This document shows, one piece after another, positions 1-12,055 of a stretch of 64,000 nt of DNA. This stretch comes from JAKFWF01 sp963750535 (GTDB lineage: Bacteria; Pseudomonadota; Alphaproteobacteria; Rhizobiales; Hyphomicrobiaceae). The notes beneath the pieces were generated by a model, which worked only from the letters and a program-made list of their open reading frames with translations, was not told where the DNA came from and searched no databases. Location of the stretch: contig CAVVRF010000030.1 of assembly GCA_963750535.1 (NCBI GenBank), forward strand, positions 27,193 to 91,192. Reading direction: 5' to 3'. The stretch's first letter is position 1. Each line of letters begins with the position of its first letter. The position numbers and the translations under genes were made by a program.

Positions 1-2
1 GG

Positions 3-620
3 GTGCTGCGCCACTCCCCGCCGCGCGGCATGACCGAAGCGATGCCGAGCTACGCCGCGCTGCTGGTGTTCTATGACCCGCAGGCGACCAGCTTCGACGC
101 GATCTCGTCGGAGCTGCGGGCTCTCGAAGCGGCACTGCCGAACCGGCCGGCGCCGATCGCTGGCCGTCGCTGGCGTATTCCCGTCGTATACGGTGGCGAG
201 TTCGGCTTCGACCTCGATGCAGTCTCGCAGCGCCTGCGGCTCGACCAGGACGAGATCGTGGCCCGGCACACGGCATCGATGTTCAAGGTGTTCATGATCG
301 GCTTCCTGCCGGGCTTCACCTACCTTGGCGGGCTCGACCCGGCACTCGCCATCCCGCGCCGCCCGGCTCCACGAGCCAAGGTGCCGGCCGGCTCGATCGT
401 CATCGGCGGCATCCAGGCGGCGATCGGCTCGATCGAGGGACCGAGCGGCTGGCACGTGATCGGCCGCACGCCGGTGCGAACGTTCCATCCCGCGCGCGAG
501 CCGGTGGTGCTCCTCGAGCCCGGCGATGCGGTCACCTTCGAGAGCATTGCCGCCGAGCGCTTTCGATCGCTCGACGCCGGCGCCGCGGCCGGCGGACTCG
601 TCGCCGAGCGCATCACGTGA
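3..620 (+). CDS. pxpB: 5-oxoprolinase subunit B, partial at window edge
   Basis: Allophanate hydrolase subunit 1 / KipI-type protein. With PxpA and PxpC it forms the ATP-dependent 5-oxoprolinase that opens 5-oxoproline to glutamate in the cytoplasm. The frame holds the family core: the segment reading FLPGFTYLGGL at about residues 101-111, then IPRR and KVPAGSIVIGG, and the conserved GPSGWHVIGRTP near residue 148. The first visible codons align with the middle of the usual N-terminal domain rather than its start, so the true start lies upstream of the window. The gene overlaps pxpC by 4 bp (GTGA), so the two are probably translationally coupled. Confidence 0.88.
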   Translation: MLRHSPPRGMTEAMPSYAALLVFYDPQATSFDAISSELRALEAALPNRPAPIAGRRWRIPVVYGGEFGFDLDAVSQRLRLDQDEIVARHTASMFKVFMIGFLPGFTYLGGLDPALAIPRRPAPRAKVPAGSIVIGGIQAAIGSIEGPSGWHVIGRTPVRTFHPAREPVVLLEPGDAVTFESIAAERFRSLDAGAAAGGLVAERIT

Positions 621-1642
621 CGCGATTGCGCATCCTCGATTGCGGCGCCGGCACCTCGATCCAGGACCGAGGCCGGTTCGGCTGGCTACGCTACGGCATA
701 TCCTCCTCCGGGGCGGCCGATCCGCTTGCGCTCGCGGCCGCCAACGCGCTGGTCGGAAATCCGGCCGGGACCGAAGCCATCGAGCTCGTGTTCATCGGGG
801 CGACGCTCGAGGCGGTTGGCGGCGCCGCGCGGCTGGCGCTGGCCGGCGCGCGCATGCCGATACACGTCGACGGCCGGGCGGTGCCCGGTCACACATCCTT
901 CCTGCTCGAGCCGGGTCAGCGGCTCGTGATCGGCGCCGCCACCGCTGGAGTCTACGCCATGCTGGCGGCCGCCGGCGGCCTCGACGTCCCGGCCGTGCTC
1001 GGCAGCAAATCGCTGCACCGGCGGGCTGGCATCGGCGGCGGCGCCCTGGTGGCCGGGCAGGAGCTGCCGCTGAAGCTCGACGAGCCGCTACCGGGCGGCG
1101 CGCTCCGCATGCCGTCGCTGCCGCTCGGCGACAAGCAGGCACTGCGGGTGGTGCTGGGGCCGCAGGCGGACTATGCGACGGCAGCCGGCCTCGACACGTT
1201 CCTGTCGTCGACGTTCGAGATCACCGGCGAGGTCGACCGCATGGCCTGCCGGCTCGGCGGACCGCCGATCGAGCTCGCGCGCGGCTTCAATATCGTCTCC
1301 GACGGGATCGTGCCTGGCTCAGTGCAGATCCCGGGCTCAGGCCATCCGATTGTGATGCTCGCCGACCGCCAGACTACCGGCGGCTATCCGAAGATCGCCA
1401 CCGTCATCACTCCGGACTTGCGACTGCTGGTGCAGCGGCGAGCCGGCGAGGCTGTGCGGTTCCGCGGCGTCTCGATCGAGGAGGCGCAGGCGATGGCGCG
1501 GCGAGCCGCAGCGGAAGCAGGACGCATTGCCGAATGCCTCCAGCAGGCTACTCGCACCCTCGACGACTGCGACCAGTTGCTGTCGATCAACTTTGCCGGC
1601 CACGCGTCGAGCGCCATCGATCCGGTGACGTGGCAGCCGTGA
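617..1642 (+). CDS. pxpC: 5-oxoprolinase subunit C (biotin-dependent carboxyltransferase family)
   Basis: Allophanate hydrolase subunit 2 / KipA-type protein of 341 residues, the usual length. It starts at a GTG that overlaps the pxpB stop. Family features are the N-terminal CGAGTSIQDRGRFGW segment, SSGAADPLALAAANALVGN, and the later SDGIVPGSVQIPG and GGYPKIATVI segments. It works with PxpB in 5-oxoproline cleavage. No pxpA (LamB/YcsF family) lies downstream: the next gene is convergent and ends only 13 bp away, so pxpA must be upstream of the window or elsewhere. Confidence 0.9.
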   Translation: MTRLRILDCGAGTSIQDRGRFGWLRYGISSSGAADPLALAAANALVGNPAGTEAIELVFIGATLEAVGGAARLALAGARMPIHVDGRAVPGHTSFLLEPGQRLVIGAATAGVYAMLAAAGGLDVPAVLGSKSLHRRAGIGGGALVAGQELPLKLDEPLPGGALRMPSLPLGDKQALRVVLGPQADYATAAGLDTFLSSTFEITGEVDRMACRLGGPPIELARGFNIVSDGIVPGSVQIPGSGHPIVMLADRQTTGGYPKIATVITPDLRLLVQRRAGEAVRFRGVSIEEAQAMARRAAAEAGRIAECLQQATRTLDDCDQLLSINFAGHASSAIDPVTWQP

Positions 1643-1655
1643 CGGGGCGCGCAAA

Positions 1656-4310
1656 TCAGGCCACCTGTCTCGCTGCCCCGGTGGCCTCGCCAATCAGGGC
1701 AGCGGCAAGCCGCCACGGTTGCGGCCGGCCGAACAGGTAGCCCTGTGCCTCGTCGCAGCCGAGCTCGCTGAGGATCATGCAATGCGCCTCGGTCTCGACC
1801 CCTTCCGCCGTGGTCGTCATGCCGAGCGAGGCGGCGATCTCGATCACGGAGCGGACGATGGTCTTGGATTGCGGCGCAGAGTGCAGCGTCGCGACGAAGC
1901 TGCGATCCACCTTGATCTTGTCGAACGGGAAGCTCTGCAGGTAGCTGAGCGACGAATAACCGGTGCCGAAATCGTCCATCGCGATGCGGACACCGAGCAG
2001 CTTCAGCTGATGCAGTGTCTCCAGCGTCTTCCCGGTGTTGCGCATCAGCAGGCCTTCAGTGATCTCGAGCTCGAGCCGACGGGCGGCGAGGCCCGTCTCG
2101 TCGAGCACGGTGCGCACCACGTGCCGCAGGTTCGGGCTCGCGAACTGGGCCGGCGAGAGGTTGACCGCGACCTTCAGCTCGCCGGGCCATTCGACCGCCT
2201 GGCGGCAGGCTTGCCGCAGCGCCCACTCGCCGAGGATGTTGATCAGCCCGCAGTCCTCCGCTACCGGAATGAACTTGTCGGGCGTGACCAGCCCTCGCTT
2301 CGGATGGTTCCATCGGGCAAGAGCCTCGAACCCGATCAGCTTGCGGTCGGCCATGTCGATGATCGGCTGGTAGTAGAGCTCGAGCTGGTCGCCCGCGAGC
2401 GCGTCGCGCAGATCCGTCTCGATCTGCTGGCGGACGCGAACCTCCTCGTTCATGGCCTTGTGGAAGAAGCGATAGGTGCCGCGCCCGGCCGCCTTGGCTG
2501 CGTAGAGTGCGAGATCGGCGGCGATCAGCACGTCGTTGGTGGTCGCGCCGTCGATCGGGCCGATAGCGATGCCGATGCTGGTGCCGATCAGCAGCTGGTG
2601 CCCCTCGATCTCGTAGGGCCGGCCCAAGGTCTCGACCAGCCGTTGCGCCACCACCTCCGGCAAGGGTTCCTTGTCGACCGCGTGCATCAGCACCGCGAAC
2701 TCGTCGCCGCCGAGCCGCGCCACGAGATCGCTTGCGCGCAGCGACCGCCGCATCCGCTTTGCCACCGCCTTCAGCAGCAGGTCGCCGATCGCGTGCCCCT
2801 GCGTGTCGTTGACGATCTTGAAGCGGTCGAGGTCGAGATAGAGCACGGCGAACGACTTCGCTTCGGCGTCACGGCCCGGTCGTGTAAGCCGGTCGAGCGC
2901 GTCGCTCAGCACGCGCCGGTTGGCGAGCCCGGTCAACGCGTCCTCCGATGCAAGCCGGTCGGCCTCCGACTGCGCCTTCATCCGGCGGGTGACATCGGTG
3001 AAGGTACGCACGAACGCGCCATCGTCGAGGCGCACGCTGCGCACCTCCAGCACGGTGCCGTTGGGTCGGACCCGCTCATACATCGCGAACTTGCCGGACG
3101 CGTCGCTTGGGCCGAATACGTCAAGCGGAGTGAGGTTCGCCGGCAATGCCGCGTTGACGAACTCGCCCTGCCGCTCCTGGAAGCGGGTCAGCTCGACGAA
3201 GCTCGGCGGATGCTCGACGAACTCCGGCGGCAGGTCGAGCAACTCGGCGCATTTGCGATTCATGATCGGGATCGAGGCATCCTTCGCCACCATCATGATG
3301 CCCTGCGACATGTGCTCCAGCGTCAACTGCAGCTGCATGGCCTTGAGCTCGACCTCGCTCTCGGCGCGGCGCGCGAGCCACGTGGCGGCGCCGATCATGA
3401 TCGTCAGCAGCAGGCCCGCGAGGCAGTAGAGCCGCAAGTTTCCGTTCGAGGCCTGGTAGATCGCGTTCTCGTCGACGCTGACCACCACCGCCAGCGGATG
3501 GCCGACGACACTGCGGACCGTCACCAGGCGCTTCCGCCCGCCTCCGGCATCGCTTTCTGGCACGGTTCCGTTGCGGCCTGCCTTCACCACCTCCATGAAC
3601 CGGCGCCGCGACAGATCCTGGCCCAAGGCAAAGCCCCCGCCGCTGGGGCTGCCTCCGGTCGCTCTCACCGTCCCATCCCGACCGATGATGGCGTACGCGG
3701 CGCCGGGGCTGAGATCGATCTTGGCGAAGAATTTCGAGAAGTGCTCGGGATTGAAGGAGGCGACGACGACGCCGGCGAAGCTGCCGTCCGGATTGGAGAA
3801 GCGCCGCGTGAGCTGCACCGACCAGCGGCCGCTCGCCCGCCCGATCAGCGGCTTGCTGATGAACAGCTCGTCCTTGTCGTTGCGGACGTGATGGCGATAG
3901 TGCTCGCGATCGCTTAGGTCGGTCGGCGGCGCGGGCTGAGGGCCGACGTTCGAGGCCCGCATCGTACCGCCGGCATCGATGATCGCGAACTGCACGATGA
4001 TCTCGCTCAGGACATCGGTGGTATTGACCAGCGCGTGATAGTTGCGCGGCAGCGGCGACGTCTCGATCGTCCGCCTGAGGTACAGCAGTGCCTTGTCCAT
4101 CTCGCCGATCGACCGGACCACGTTCTCCTCTGACAGCAGCGCGACGTTCCTCGCGTCGCGGGTGAAATCGGCAAGGTCGCCGGCGCGGTTCTCGAAGTGC
4201 TTGGCGATCAGCCCGGCCCACAGCAGGAATACCATGACGCAACCGAGCACGGTCGCGTTGAAGCCGCCTCGAGCAAATCGCGACAACAATGCGGTGTTGA
4301 ACAAGGGCAT
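1656..4310 (-). CDS. Membrane-bound sensor with PAS-like, GGDEF and EAL domains (cyclic-di-GMP turnover)
   Basis: An 884-residue bifunctional cyclic-di-GMP enzyme. Transmembrane segments lie near residues 20-38 and 293-313 and bracket a periplasmic dCache-like sensor region (about 45-285). A PAS-like domain follows (about 325-440), then a GGDEF domain (about 455-615) with an intact GGDEF motif at 534-538 and an RxxD product-inhibition site (RASD) five residues before it. The EAL domain (about 635-880) has EAL at 662-664, the DDFGTGYSSL segment and AEGVETEAH. Both active sites look complete, so either synthesis or breakdown is possible. The sensed ligand is unknown. The gene is convergent with pxpC and stands alone. 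Confidence 0.9.
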   Translation of the reverse strand: MPLFNTALLSRFARGGFNATVLGCVMVFLLWAGLIAKHFENRAGDLADFTRDARNVALLSEENVVRSIGEMDKALLYLRRTIETSPLPRNYHALVNTTDVLSEIIVQFAIIDAGGTMRASNVGPQPAPPTDLSDREHYRHHVRNDKDELFISKPLIGRASGRWSVQLTRRFSNPDGSFAGVVVASFNPEHFSKFFAKIDLSPGAAYAIIGRDGTVRATGGSPSGGGFALGQDLSRRRFMEVVKAGRNGTVPESDAGGGRKRLVTVRSVVGHPLAVVVSVDENAIYQASNGNLRLYCLAGLLLTIMIGAATWLARRAESEVELKAMQLQLTLEHMSQGIMMVAKDASIPIMNRKCAELLDLPPEFVEHPPSFVELTRFQERQGEFVNAALPANLTPLDVFGPSDASGKFAMYERVRPNGTVLEVRSVRLDDGAFVRTFTDVTRRMKAQSEADRLASEDALTGLANRRVLSDALDRLTRPGRDAEAKSFAVLYLDLDRFKIVNDTQGHAIGDLLLKAVAKRMRRSLRASDLVARLGGDEFAVLMHAVDKEPLPEVVAQRLVETLGRPYEIEGHQLLIGTSIGIAIGPIDGATTNDVLIAADLALYAAKAAGRGTYRFFHKAMNEEVRVRQQIETDLRDALAGDQLELYYQPIIDMADRKLIGFEALARWNHPKRGLVTPDKFIPVAEDCGLINILGEWALRQACRQAVEWPGELKVAVNLSPAQFASPNLRHVVRTVLDETGLAARRLELEITEGLLMRNTGKTLETLHQLKLLGVRIAMDDFGTGYSSLSYLQSFPFDKIKVDRSFVATLHSAPQSKTIVRSVIEIAASLGMTTTAEGVETEAHCMILSELGCDEAQGYLFGRPQPWRLAAALIGEATGAARQVA

Positions 4311-4601
4311 GTGGCGGCCGCCTCGATCGAATGCGAAACGCGATCCCGGTCATGGATCGTCACGCCTCGACGGTAGTCGTCCGCAAGTTGAGAAGCGGTT
4401 GCGCCGGGACTGCGTGCCAGGCTCGGCAGGAACACCTCGCCACGCCGCATCGTGCGTGCGTTCGCCGGGCAGAAAAGCCCGTCGTTACGCCATTCTTGCG
4501 CACATGCCGGCGGCTTCGCGATGGTCGCCGCAGCCCGCCACGGCACCGGTCGGCAATCAATCGAATGATATCAAATAGGGCGGGTCCGCCGCATCGCCAC
4601 C

Positions 4602-5324
4602 TCAGGGCGCGACGCAGGGCCAGGTGGATGGCGCGGCGACATCCGGCGGCAGCTTCGTCGTCGCATCGCCGCATGCGATCTTGATCTGCTCCGCGGTCAG
4701 CCCCTTGACGCGCGACAGGTCGGTGTTTTCGAAGCGCGTCAGATAGAGATAGGCACCGGTCAAATCGGTATCGGCAAGGTTGGCGCCCGACAGCACAGCG
4801 CGCGACAGGTTGCTTGCGGCCAGTTGGCTGCCCGCTAGCCTGGCGCCGTCGAACGTGGCGCGCACGAGTTGTGCGCCTCTCAGGTCCGCGCCTTCGAGAT
4901 TGGCCCCGTTCATGTCGGTGCGGAAGAACTCGGACTTCGATAAGTCGGCACCGGCGAGATTGGCATTTGTGAAGCGCGTGCGCGTGCCAAATGCTCCGGT
5001 GAACGTCGCCTTGCTCAGGTCGGCCTTCACGAACCAGGCGTTCGAGATCTCGCTCTTGCTGAGATCGGCGCCCTTGAGCTTCGCCTCGCTGAAGTCGGTG
5101 CCCGACAACTGCGTCTTGACCATGATTGCGCCCTCGAGCCCCATCGCGGTGAGGCTGAGGTGGTTCTTCTTGCAGCCGCTCCAGTCGACCTGGGCGGCCG
5201 GCCGGTCGGTGCAGCGCGCGGATGCGGGCGCCGGTAGCAGCAGGGCGAGCAAGGCGAGCAGCAGCGCCGACCGGCGGCGTGCCCCGGCGGTCCCAAGAAG
5301 GCATCGGAATGGAGCTGCGGCCAT
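4602..5324 (-). CDS. Secreted pentapeptide-repeat protein
   Basis: A 240-residue protein read from the ATG at 5324. This start gives a plausible signal peptide: a basic stretch, then a Leu/Ala-rich core ending in ASA before Cys. A longer frame begins upstream but adds low-complexity sequence overlapping acnA. After the cleavage site come about 30 degenerate A(D/N)Lxx units, which fold as a right-handed quadrilateral beta helix. Two Cys residues flank the start of the repeats. Location is probably periplasmic and function is unknown. The 291 bp between this gene and the GGDEF-EAL gene show no further gene. Confidence 0.8.
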   Translation of the reverse strand: MAAAPFRCLLGTAGARRRSALLLALLALLLPAPASARCTDRPAAQVDWSGCKKNHLSLTAMGLEGAIMVKTQLSGTDFSEAKLKGADLSKSEISNAWFVKADLSKATFTGAFGTRTRFTNANLAGADLSKSEFFRTDMNGANLEGADLRGAQLVRATFDGARLAGSQLAASNLSRAVLSGANLADTDLTGAYLYLTRFENTDLSRVKGLTAEQIKIACGDATTKLPPDVAAPSTWPCVAP

Positions 5325-5389
5325 GACACCACCAACAACCAGGTTGGGCCCGAGCGGCCACAGACGGCCGCTCGGACTTCCTTGCGGGT

Positions 5390-8109
<2,720 letters not shown>

Positions 8110-8317
8110 AATGCATGCCTCCACGAGCGTTGTAGAGCCGCGCCACCGGAGTGCCGATGGGGACGAGGGTCGAGAATGGACGCATGCATCCGCCTCGCCT
8201 CAGCTTTTGCGCTAGCGTTGGTGTTCGAGCGTTCCTTATATAGCGGCGTTTACTGCAGTGCCACAGGTCCGATCGCAACGATCAGCCCTGCGAAAGTCGA
8301 ATTCGACACCGGATGCC
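8110..8317. promoter_or_regulatory. Divergent acnA/ccmA intergenic region
   Basis: These 208 bp separate the divergent starts of acnA and ccmA and must hold both promoters. The sequence TATATAAGG on the minus strand at 8242-8234, about 125 bp upstream of the acnA ATG, is the most AT-rich patch and a possible -10 region. No convincing -35 partner is visible, so the promoter call is weak. Confidence 0.35.
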
Positions 8318-8941
8318 ATGCCGCTAGCCCTCACTGCTGAAGAATTGTGCGTCGAACGCGGCGGCCGGCTGGTGCTGGACGGGCTGTCGTTCTCCGTGCG
8401 CGCCGGCGAGGCGATGATCATCACCGGCCCGAACGGCGTCGGCAAGACGACGCTGCTGCGGGCCATCGCGGGCTTCCTGCGCCCGGCTGGCGGCCGCATC
8501 CGGCTGGTCGGCGGCGACCCGGAGCGCGACGTCGGCGAGCAGTGCCACTACGCGGGCCATCTCGATGCCGTCAAGCCGCGCTTCAGCGTCGCCGAAAACC
8601 TGGCGTTCTGGGCCGAATACCTCGGCGGCGGGGTGGACACGATCGACGGCGCCCTGGCGGCGTTCGGGCTTGCCGATCTCGCCCACGTCTCGGCGGCATA
8701 TCTTTCGGCCGGCCAGCGCCGCCGGCTGGGGCTTGCACGCATTCTGACCGCGCCCCGCCCGATCTGGCTGCTGGACGAGCCGACCGTCTCGCTGGACAAG
8801 GACAGCACCGTCGCTTTCGCACGCCTCGCCGAGCGTCATCGTGCCGGCGGCGGCCTGGTGATCGCCGCCACCCATGCCGATCTCGGCCTGCACAATGCGA
8901 CCGCGCTCAGGCTCGCAGCATCGCCGGGGACGCCCGCGTGA
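8318..8941 (+). CDS. ccmA: Haem exporter ATP-binding subunit CcmA
   Basis: ABC ATPase of the CcmABCD complex, which releases holo-CcmE during System I cytochrome c maturation. The ATG at 8318 gives a 207-residue protein of normal CcmA length. Visible motifs are the Walker A GPNGVGKTT (residues 37-45), the signature LSAGQRRRLGLARIL, Walker B IWLLDEP, and a downstream His in AATHADL. It overlaps ccmB by 4 bp (GTGA) and begins a ccmABCD-ccmG run. Confidence 0.92.
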   Translation: MPLALTAEELCVERGGRLVLDGLSFSVRAGEAMIITGPNGVGKTTLLRAIAGFLRPAGGRIRLVGGDPERDVGEQCHYAGHLDAVKPRFSVAENLAFWAEYLGGGVDTIDGALAAFGLADLAHVSAAYLSAGQRRRLGLARILTAPRPIWLLDEPTVSLDKDSTVAFARLAERHRAGGGLVIAATHADLGLHNATALRLAASPGTPA

Positions 8942-9606
8942 ACGCCTTCCTGAGCCTCCTGAAGCGCGACGTGAGCCTCGCCCTGCGCGACGGCGGCGCA
9001 ACCGGCACCGCCCTCGGCTTCTACCTGGTGGTGACGTCGCTGATGCCGCTGGGCCTCGGGCCCGACCTCAAGCTGCTCGCGCGGATCGCGCCGGGGGTGC
9101 TGTGGATCGGGCTGCTGCTGGCGGCACTGCTGTCGTTGCCGCGACTGTTCGAGGTCGACGCCGAGGACGGCTCGCTCGACGCGTTGAGCCTCGGCCCGCT
9201 GCCGCTGGAGCTGGTCTGCCTCGCCAAGTCGATCGCCCACTGGCTGACGACCTGCGTGCCGCTGGTGCTGGCGGCGCCAATCCTCGGCCTGCTGCTCAAC
9301 CTCGAGATCGCCGCCTATCCGGCGCTCGCCGCGACGCTGCTGGTCGGCACGCCGGCGGTCAGCCTGCTCGGTGCCGCAGGAGCCGCGCTCACCATGAAGG
9401 CGCGCCGCGGCGGCGTGCTGATTGCGCTGCTGGTGTTGCCGTTCTTCATCCCGACCCTGATCTTCGGAATCTCGGCGATCTCGGCCGTGGTCACGCCGCC
9501 CGGCAGCTTCCAGTCGCCGTTCCTGATCATGGCGGCAATTTCCCTCGTCGCCCTGCTGATCGGGCCCGTCGCCGCCGCCGCCGCGCTGCGCGCCCAGGGC
9601 GGGTAG
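8938..9606 (+). CDS. ccmB: Haem exporter permease subunit CcmB
   Basis: Integral membrane partner of CcmA, 222 residues, starting at a GTG that overlaps the ccmA stop. The family segment RDVSLALRDGG at the N-terminus is followed by about six hydrophobic helices. LPRLFEVDAEDGSLD and the Gly/Leu-rich helices around residue 130 are typical of CcmB. The C-terminus ends in a hydrophobic helix with short polar tail. It acts in cytochrome c maturation at the inner membrane. Confidence 0.92.
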   Translation: MNAFLSLLKRDVSLALRDGGATGTALGFYLVVTSLMPLGLGPDLKLLARIAPGVLWIGLLLAALLSLPRLFEVDAEDGSLDALSLGPLPLELVCLAKSIAHWLTTCVPLVLAAPILGLLLNLEIAAYPALAATLLVGTPAVSLLGAAGAALTMKARRGGVLIALLVLPFFIPTLIFGISAISAVVTPPGSFQSPFLIMAAISLVALLIGPVAAAAALRAQGG

Positions 9607-9803
9607 GATTCCAATTCGACTGGAAGCGACTCTTCCTTTTCCCCCAAGCGCATCTGACGCGCGGGGAGCGGGGTGGAAGTGCGTCCGGAGCGGCACAGAA
9701 ACCGTGTTCATCGCGGGCAGGCGCGCCGATGCCGATGAACTTACGCCCGGCCGCGGCATTGGCCACATTGCGTCCATCTTTTGGAAGGCATAGACCAACG
9801 GCC

Positions 9804-10565
9804 ATGCAGACGCTGACACAGAAACTCGCCAATCCAACCCGGTTCATGGACCTGTCCGCCCGGGTGCTACCGTGGGTGTCTGGTCTCGCCGCCGTGGTGA
9901 TCGCCTGCGGGCTCTATCTGGTGTGGATGGCGCCGCAGGACTACCAGCACGGGCACACGGTAAAGATCATGTTCGTGCACGTGCCGGCGGCATGGTTCGG
10001 CCTGCTCGCCTACCTCGTGATCGCGATCTCGAGCTTCGGCCTGCTGGTGTTCCGCCACCCGCTGGCCGACGTGTCGGCAAAGTCGGCGGCGCCGATCGGT
10101 GCTGCCTTCACCCTGCTGGCGCTGGTGACCGGCTCGCTGTGGGGCAAGCCCGGCTGGGGCACCTACTGGGTGTGGGACGCCCGGGTGACGTCGGTGCTGA
10201 TGTTGTTCTTCCTCTATCTCGGCCTCATCGCCCTGCGGTCTTCGATCGAGGACGAGGCGTTGGCGGGCAAGCTCAGCGCCGTGCTCGGCCTCGTCGGCGT
10301 GGTGATGCTGCCGATCATCCGCTTCTCGGTCGACTGGTTCGACACGCTGCACCAGCGGGCGAGCGTGGTGAAGATGAGCGGCCCGGCGATCCACTCCTCG
10401 ATCCTGGTGCCGCTGCTGGTGATGGCGACCGGGTTCTCGATCCTGTTCCTCGCCATGCACCTGAAGGCGATGCGCAACGAGATCCTGCGGCGGCGCGCGG
10501 TGGCGCTGGAGGTGGCTGCGGTCAGGCGTTCCGCCGCCCGGGCCGAAGCTGCCGCGGAAGGGTGA
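9804..10565 (+). CDS. ccmC: Haem-handling membrane protein CcmC
   Basis: CcmC, 253 residues from the ATG at 9804. It presents haem to CcmE. The tryptophan-rich haem-handling motif WGTYWVWDARVTS is intact, and His residues flank it in HGHTVKIMFVHVPAAW and DTLHQRASVVKM. Six hydrophobic helices are apparent. The gap of 197 bp after ccmB is larger than the near-zero spacing of the other ccm genes. I see no gene in that gap. Confidence 0.93.
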   Translation: MQTLTQKLANPTRFMDLSARVLPWVSGLAAVVIACGLYLVWMAPQDYQHGHTVKIMFVHVPAAWFGLLAYLVIAISSFGLLVFRHPLADVSAKSAAPIGAAFTLLALVTGSLWGKPGWGTYWVWDARVTSVLMLFFLYLGLIALRSSIEDEALAGKLSAVLGLVGVVMLPIIRFSVDWFDTLHQRASVVKMSGPAIHSSILVPLLVMATGFSILFLAMHLKAMRNEILRRRAVALEVAAVRRSAARAEAAAEG

Positions 10566-10569
10566 TGAC

Positions 10570-10737
10570 TTGGACAAGGACCCCTGGGCCTGGGCCGGCC
10601 ACATCTATGCGTCATATGCGATCACGGGACTGGTGCTCGTCGTGCTGATCGGCTGGCTGATCTGGGACGGACGCCGGCAGCGGCGCCGCCTCGATGCCCT
10701 GGAAGCGCGTGGCGTCCGTCGCCGCGCCAGCGAGTAG
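10570..10737 (+). CDS. ccmD: Haem exporter protein CcmD, small
   Basis: A 55-residue membrane protein four bases after ccmC, with a probable TTG start at 10570. It has DPWAWAGHIYASYAIT, one transmembrane helix (VLVVLIGWLIWDG), then a strongly basic tail (GRRQRRRLDALEARG), which is the standard CcmD architecture. It stabilises CcmE in the CcmABCD complex. Position between ccmC and ccmG supports the call. An ATG at 10565 is in another frame. Confidence 0.88.
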   Translation: MDKDPWAWAGHIYASYAITGLVLVVLIGWLIWDGRRQRRRLDALEARGVRRRASE

Positions 10738-10740
10738 ACC

Positions 10741-11346
10741 ATGCAGAAATCCGCCGAATCGCCCGAGCGCCCAGAGCAGCCGAAGCGCCGCACCCGGCTG
10801 GTCCTCCTGCCGATCGCGATGTTCATCGCGCTGGCGGCACTGCTCGGCTACGCGCTGAGCAGCGCCGACCCGTCGAAGCTGCCGTCGGCGCTCCTCGGCA
10901 AGCCGGCGCCGGCGACCGAGCTGCCCGGCCTGCCCGGCCTTGTCGCCGGTGGCCAGCCGGTGCCGGGGATCACGGCCGCGGACCTCGCGCGCGGCGACGT
11001 GACGGTCGTGAATTTCTGGGCCTCCTGGTGCTTGCCGTGCGTGCAGGAGCATCCAATCCTGACCGAGCTCAAGAAGCGCACGAACGTCCGGATGCTCGGC
11101 ATAAACCACAAGGACCCCGATCCCGGCGGCCTGAAATTTCTGCTGCGCCACGGCAATCCGTTCGATGCGGTCGGCGTCGACGGCAATGGCCGCGCCTCGA
11201 TCGAGTGGGGCGTCTACGGCATGCCGGAGACGTTCGTGGTCGATGGACGGGGCCGTATCGCCTACAAGCACGTGGGGCCGATCACGCCCGAACTGATGAC
11301 CCGCGTGCTGATCCCGGCGATCGAAAAGGCAAAGTCGGCGAAGTAG
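10741..11346 (+). CDS. ccmG: Thiol:disulfide interchange protein CcmG/DsbE
   Basis: Periplasmic membrane-anchored thioredoxin-like protein of 201 residues that keeps apocytochrome c haem-binding cysteines reduced. An N-terminal anchor lies at about residues 20-40, followed by the active site WASWCLPC in the VVNFWASWC context, the acidic KHKDPDP-like loop and the cis-Pro region GMPETFVVD. It starts 3 bp after ccmD. ccmE, ccmF and ccmH are not in the window and must be encoded elsewhere. Confidence 0.92.
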   Translation: MQKSAESPERPEQPKRRTRLVLLPIAMFIALAALLGYALSSADPSKLPSALLGKPAPATELPGLPGLVAGGQPVPGITAADLARGDVTVVNFWASWCLPCVQEHPILTELKKRTNVRMLGINHKDPDPGGLKFLLRHGNPFDAVGVDGNGRASIEWGVYGMPETFVVDGRGRIAYKHVGPITPELMTRVLIPAIEKAKSAK

Positions 11347-11452
11347 GCCGGGCGCCGACGCGACGTCCCGCAATCCGTCGGACGAGATCCGATCCTGCAC
11401 GCAACATCGACGCGGAGCCGGAAGATTGGCGGATTGGCCGACAGTGCTCGGC

Positions 11453-12025
11453 TCAGTTCACGACCAGGGCATCAATCCAGATCGGCGCAAGCTGCGCGAA
11501 GGGCACCGGCTGAGTGAATCGCGCCATCGGATCATTGATGTGCAGGACTGGCTGCACCCCCATCGGGGTCTGCATGAAGGACATGCCGCGCAGGACCACG
11601 ACGTGCGACGAGCTCATGCCTGACCGAATGTGCAGTATCACCGCCCGGCCCGATGCCAGCGTCTGGTAGAGAGCCATGGGGTTGGCCGGCGGCGCGTAAG
11701 CGACGAACCGGCCACCGAAATTGCCAATCAGCGCGGCGATCTGCTGGAGTGAGCCGGTTCGCCGGCAAGCGGGATGTCGATTGACGCAGCAGACATCTGG
11801 ATGACCGCCATTGGCGATCGCCACCATGCCGCATTGGGGCGGCGTATGCGCCGGACCCTTGATGAAGTGGACCATTTGCTGCGCTACCGCGGCCCAGCAC
11901 CAAACCTCCGTCTCCTGCATCAGGTTCGGAATTGGTATGTCTACTGGCGGCGGTACCTGGGCCTGGGCGCGGGTGGCACCCAAGAGGCAGAGGACACATA
12001 ACGCAATTCGGATTCGTCGTGTCAT
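11453..12025 (-). CDS. Secreted papain-like cysteine peptidase
   Basis: A protein of 190 residues from the ATG at 12025, which has a G-run (GGGGGG) just upstream. A GTG 27 bp earlier is an alternative start. A signal peptide ends near AQAQVPP. The mature part carries ETEVWCWAAVAQQM, with the nucleophile Cys in a WCWAA context; then SSSHVVVLRG with the catalytic His; then HINDP as the Asn/Asp position. This order matches the papain-like C39/C70 (AvrRpt2-type) families. Extra cysteines in the middle (CCVNRHPAC) suggest a disulfide-stabilised exported enzyme. Substrate unknown. The gene is convergent with ccmG and has no partner gene. Confidence 0.7.
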   Translation of the reverse strand: MTRRIRIALCVLCLLGATRAQAQVPPPVDIPIPNLMQETEVWCWAAVAQQMVHFIKGPAHTPPQCGMVAIANGGHPDVCCVNRHPACRRTGSLQQIAALIGNFGGRFVAYAPPANPMALYQTLASGRAVILHIRSGMSSSHVVVLRGMSFMQTPMGVQPVLHINDPMARFTQPVPFAQLAPIWIDALVVN

Positions 12026-12055
12026 TTCACCCCCCAAATTGCTCTTGTTCACCTA

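Noticed and set aside
1719..3917. A 732-codon open frame on the plus strand opposite the GGDEF-EAL gene
   Set aside because: It is the antisense of a gene with clear domains and has repetitive Arg/Gly/His composition typical of GC-rich shadow frames.
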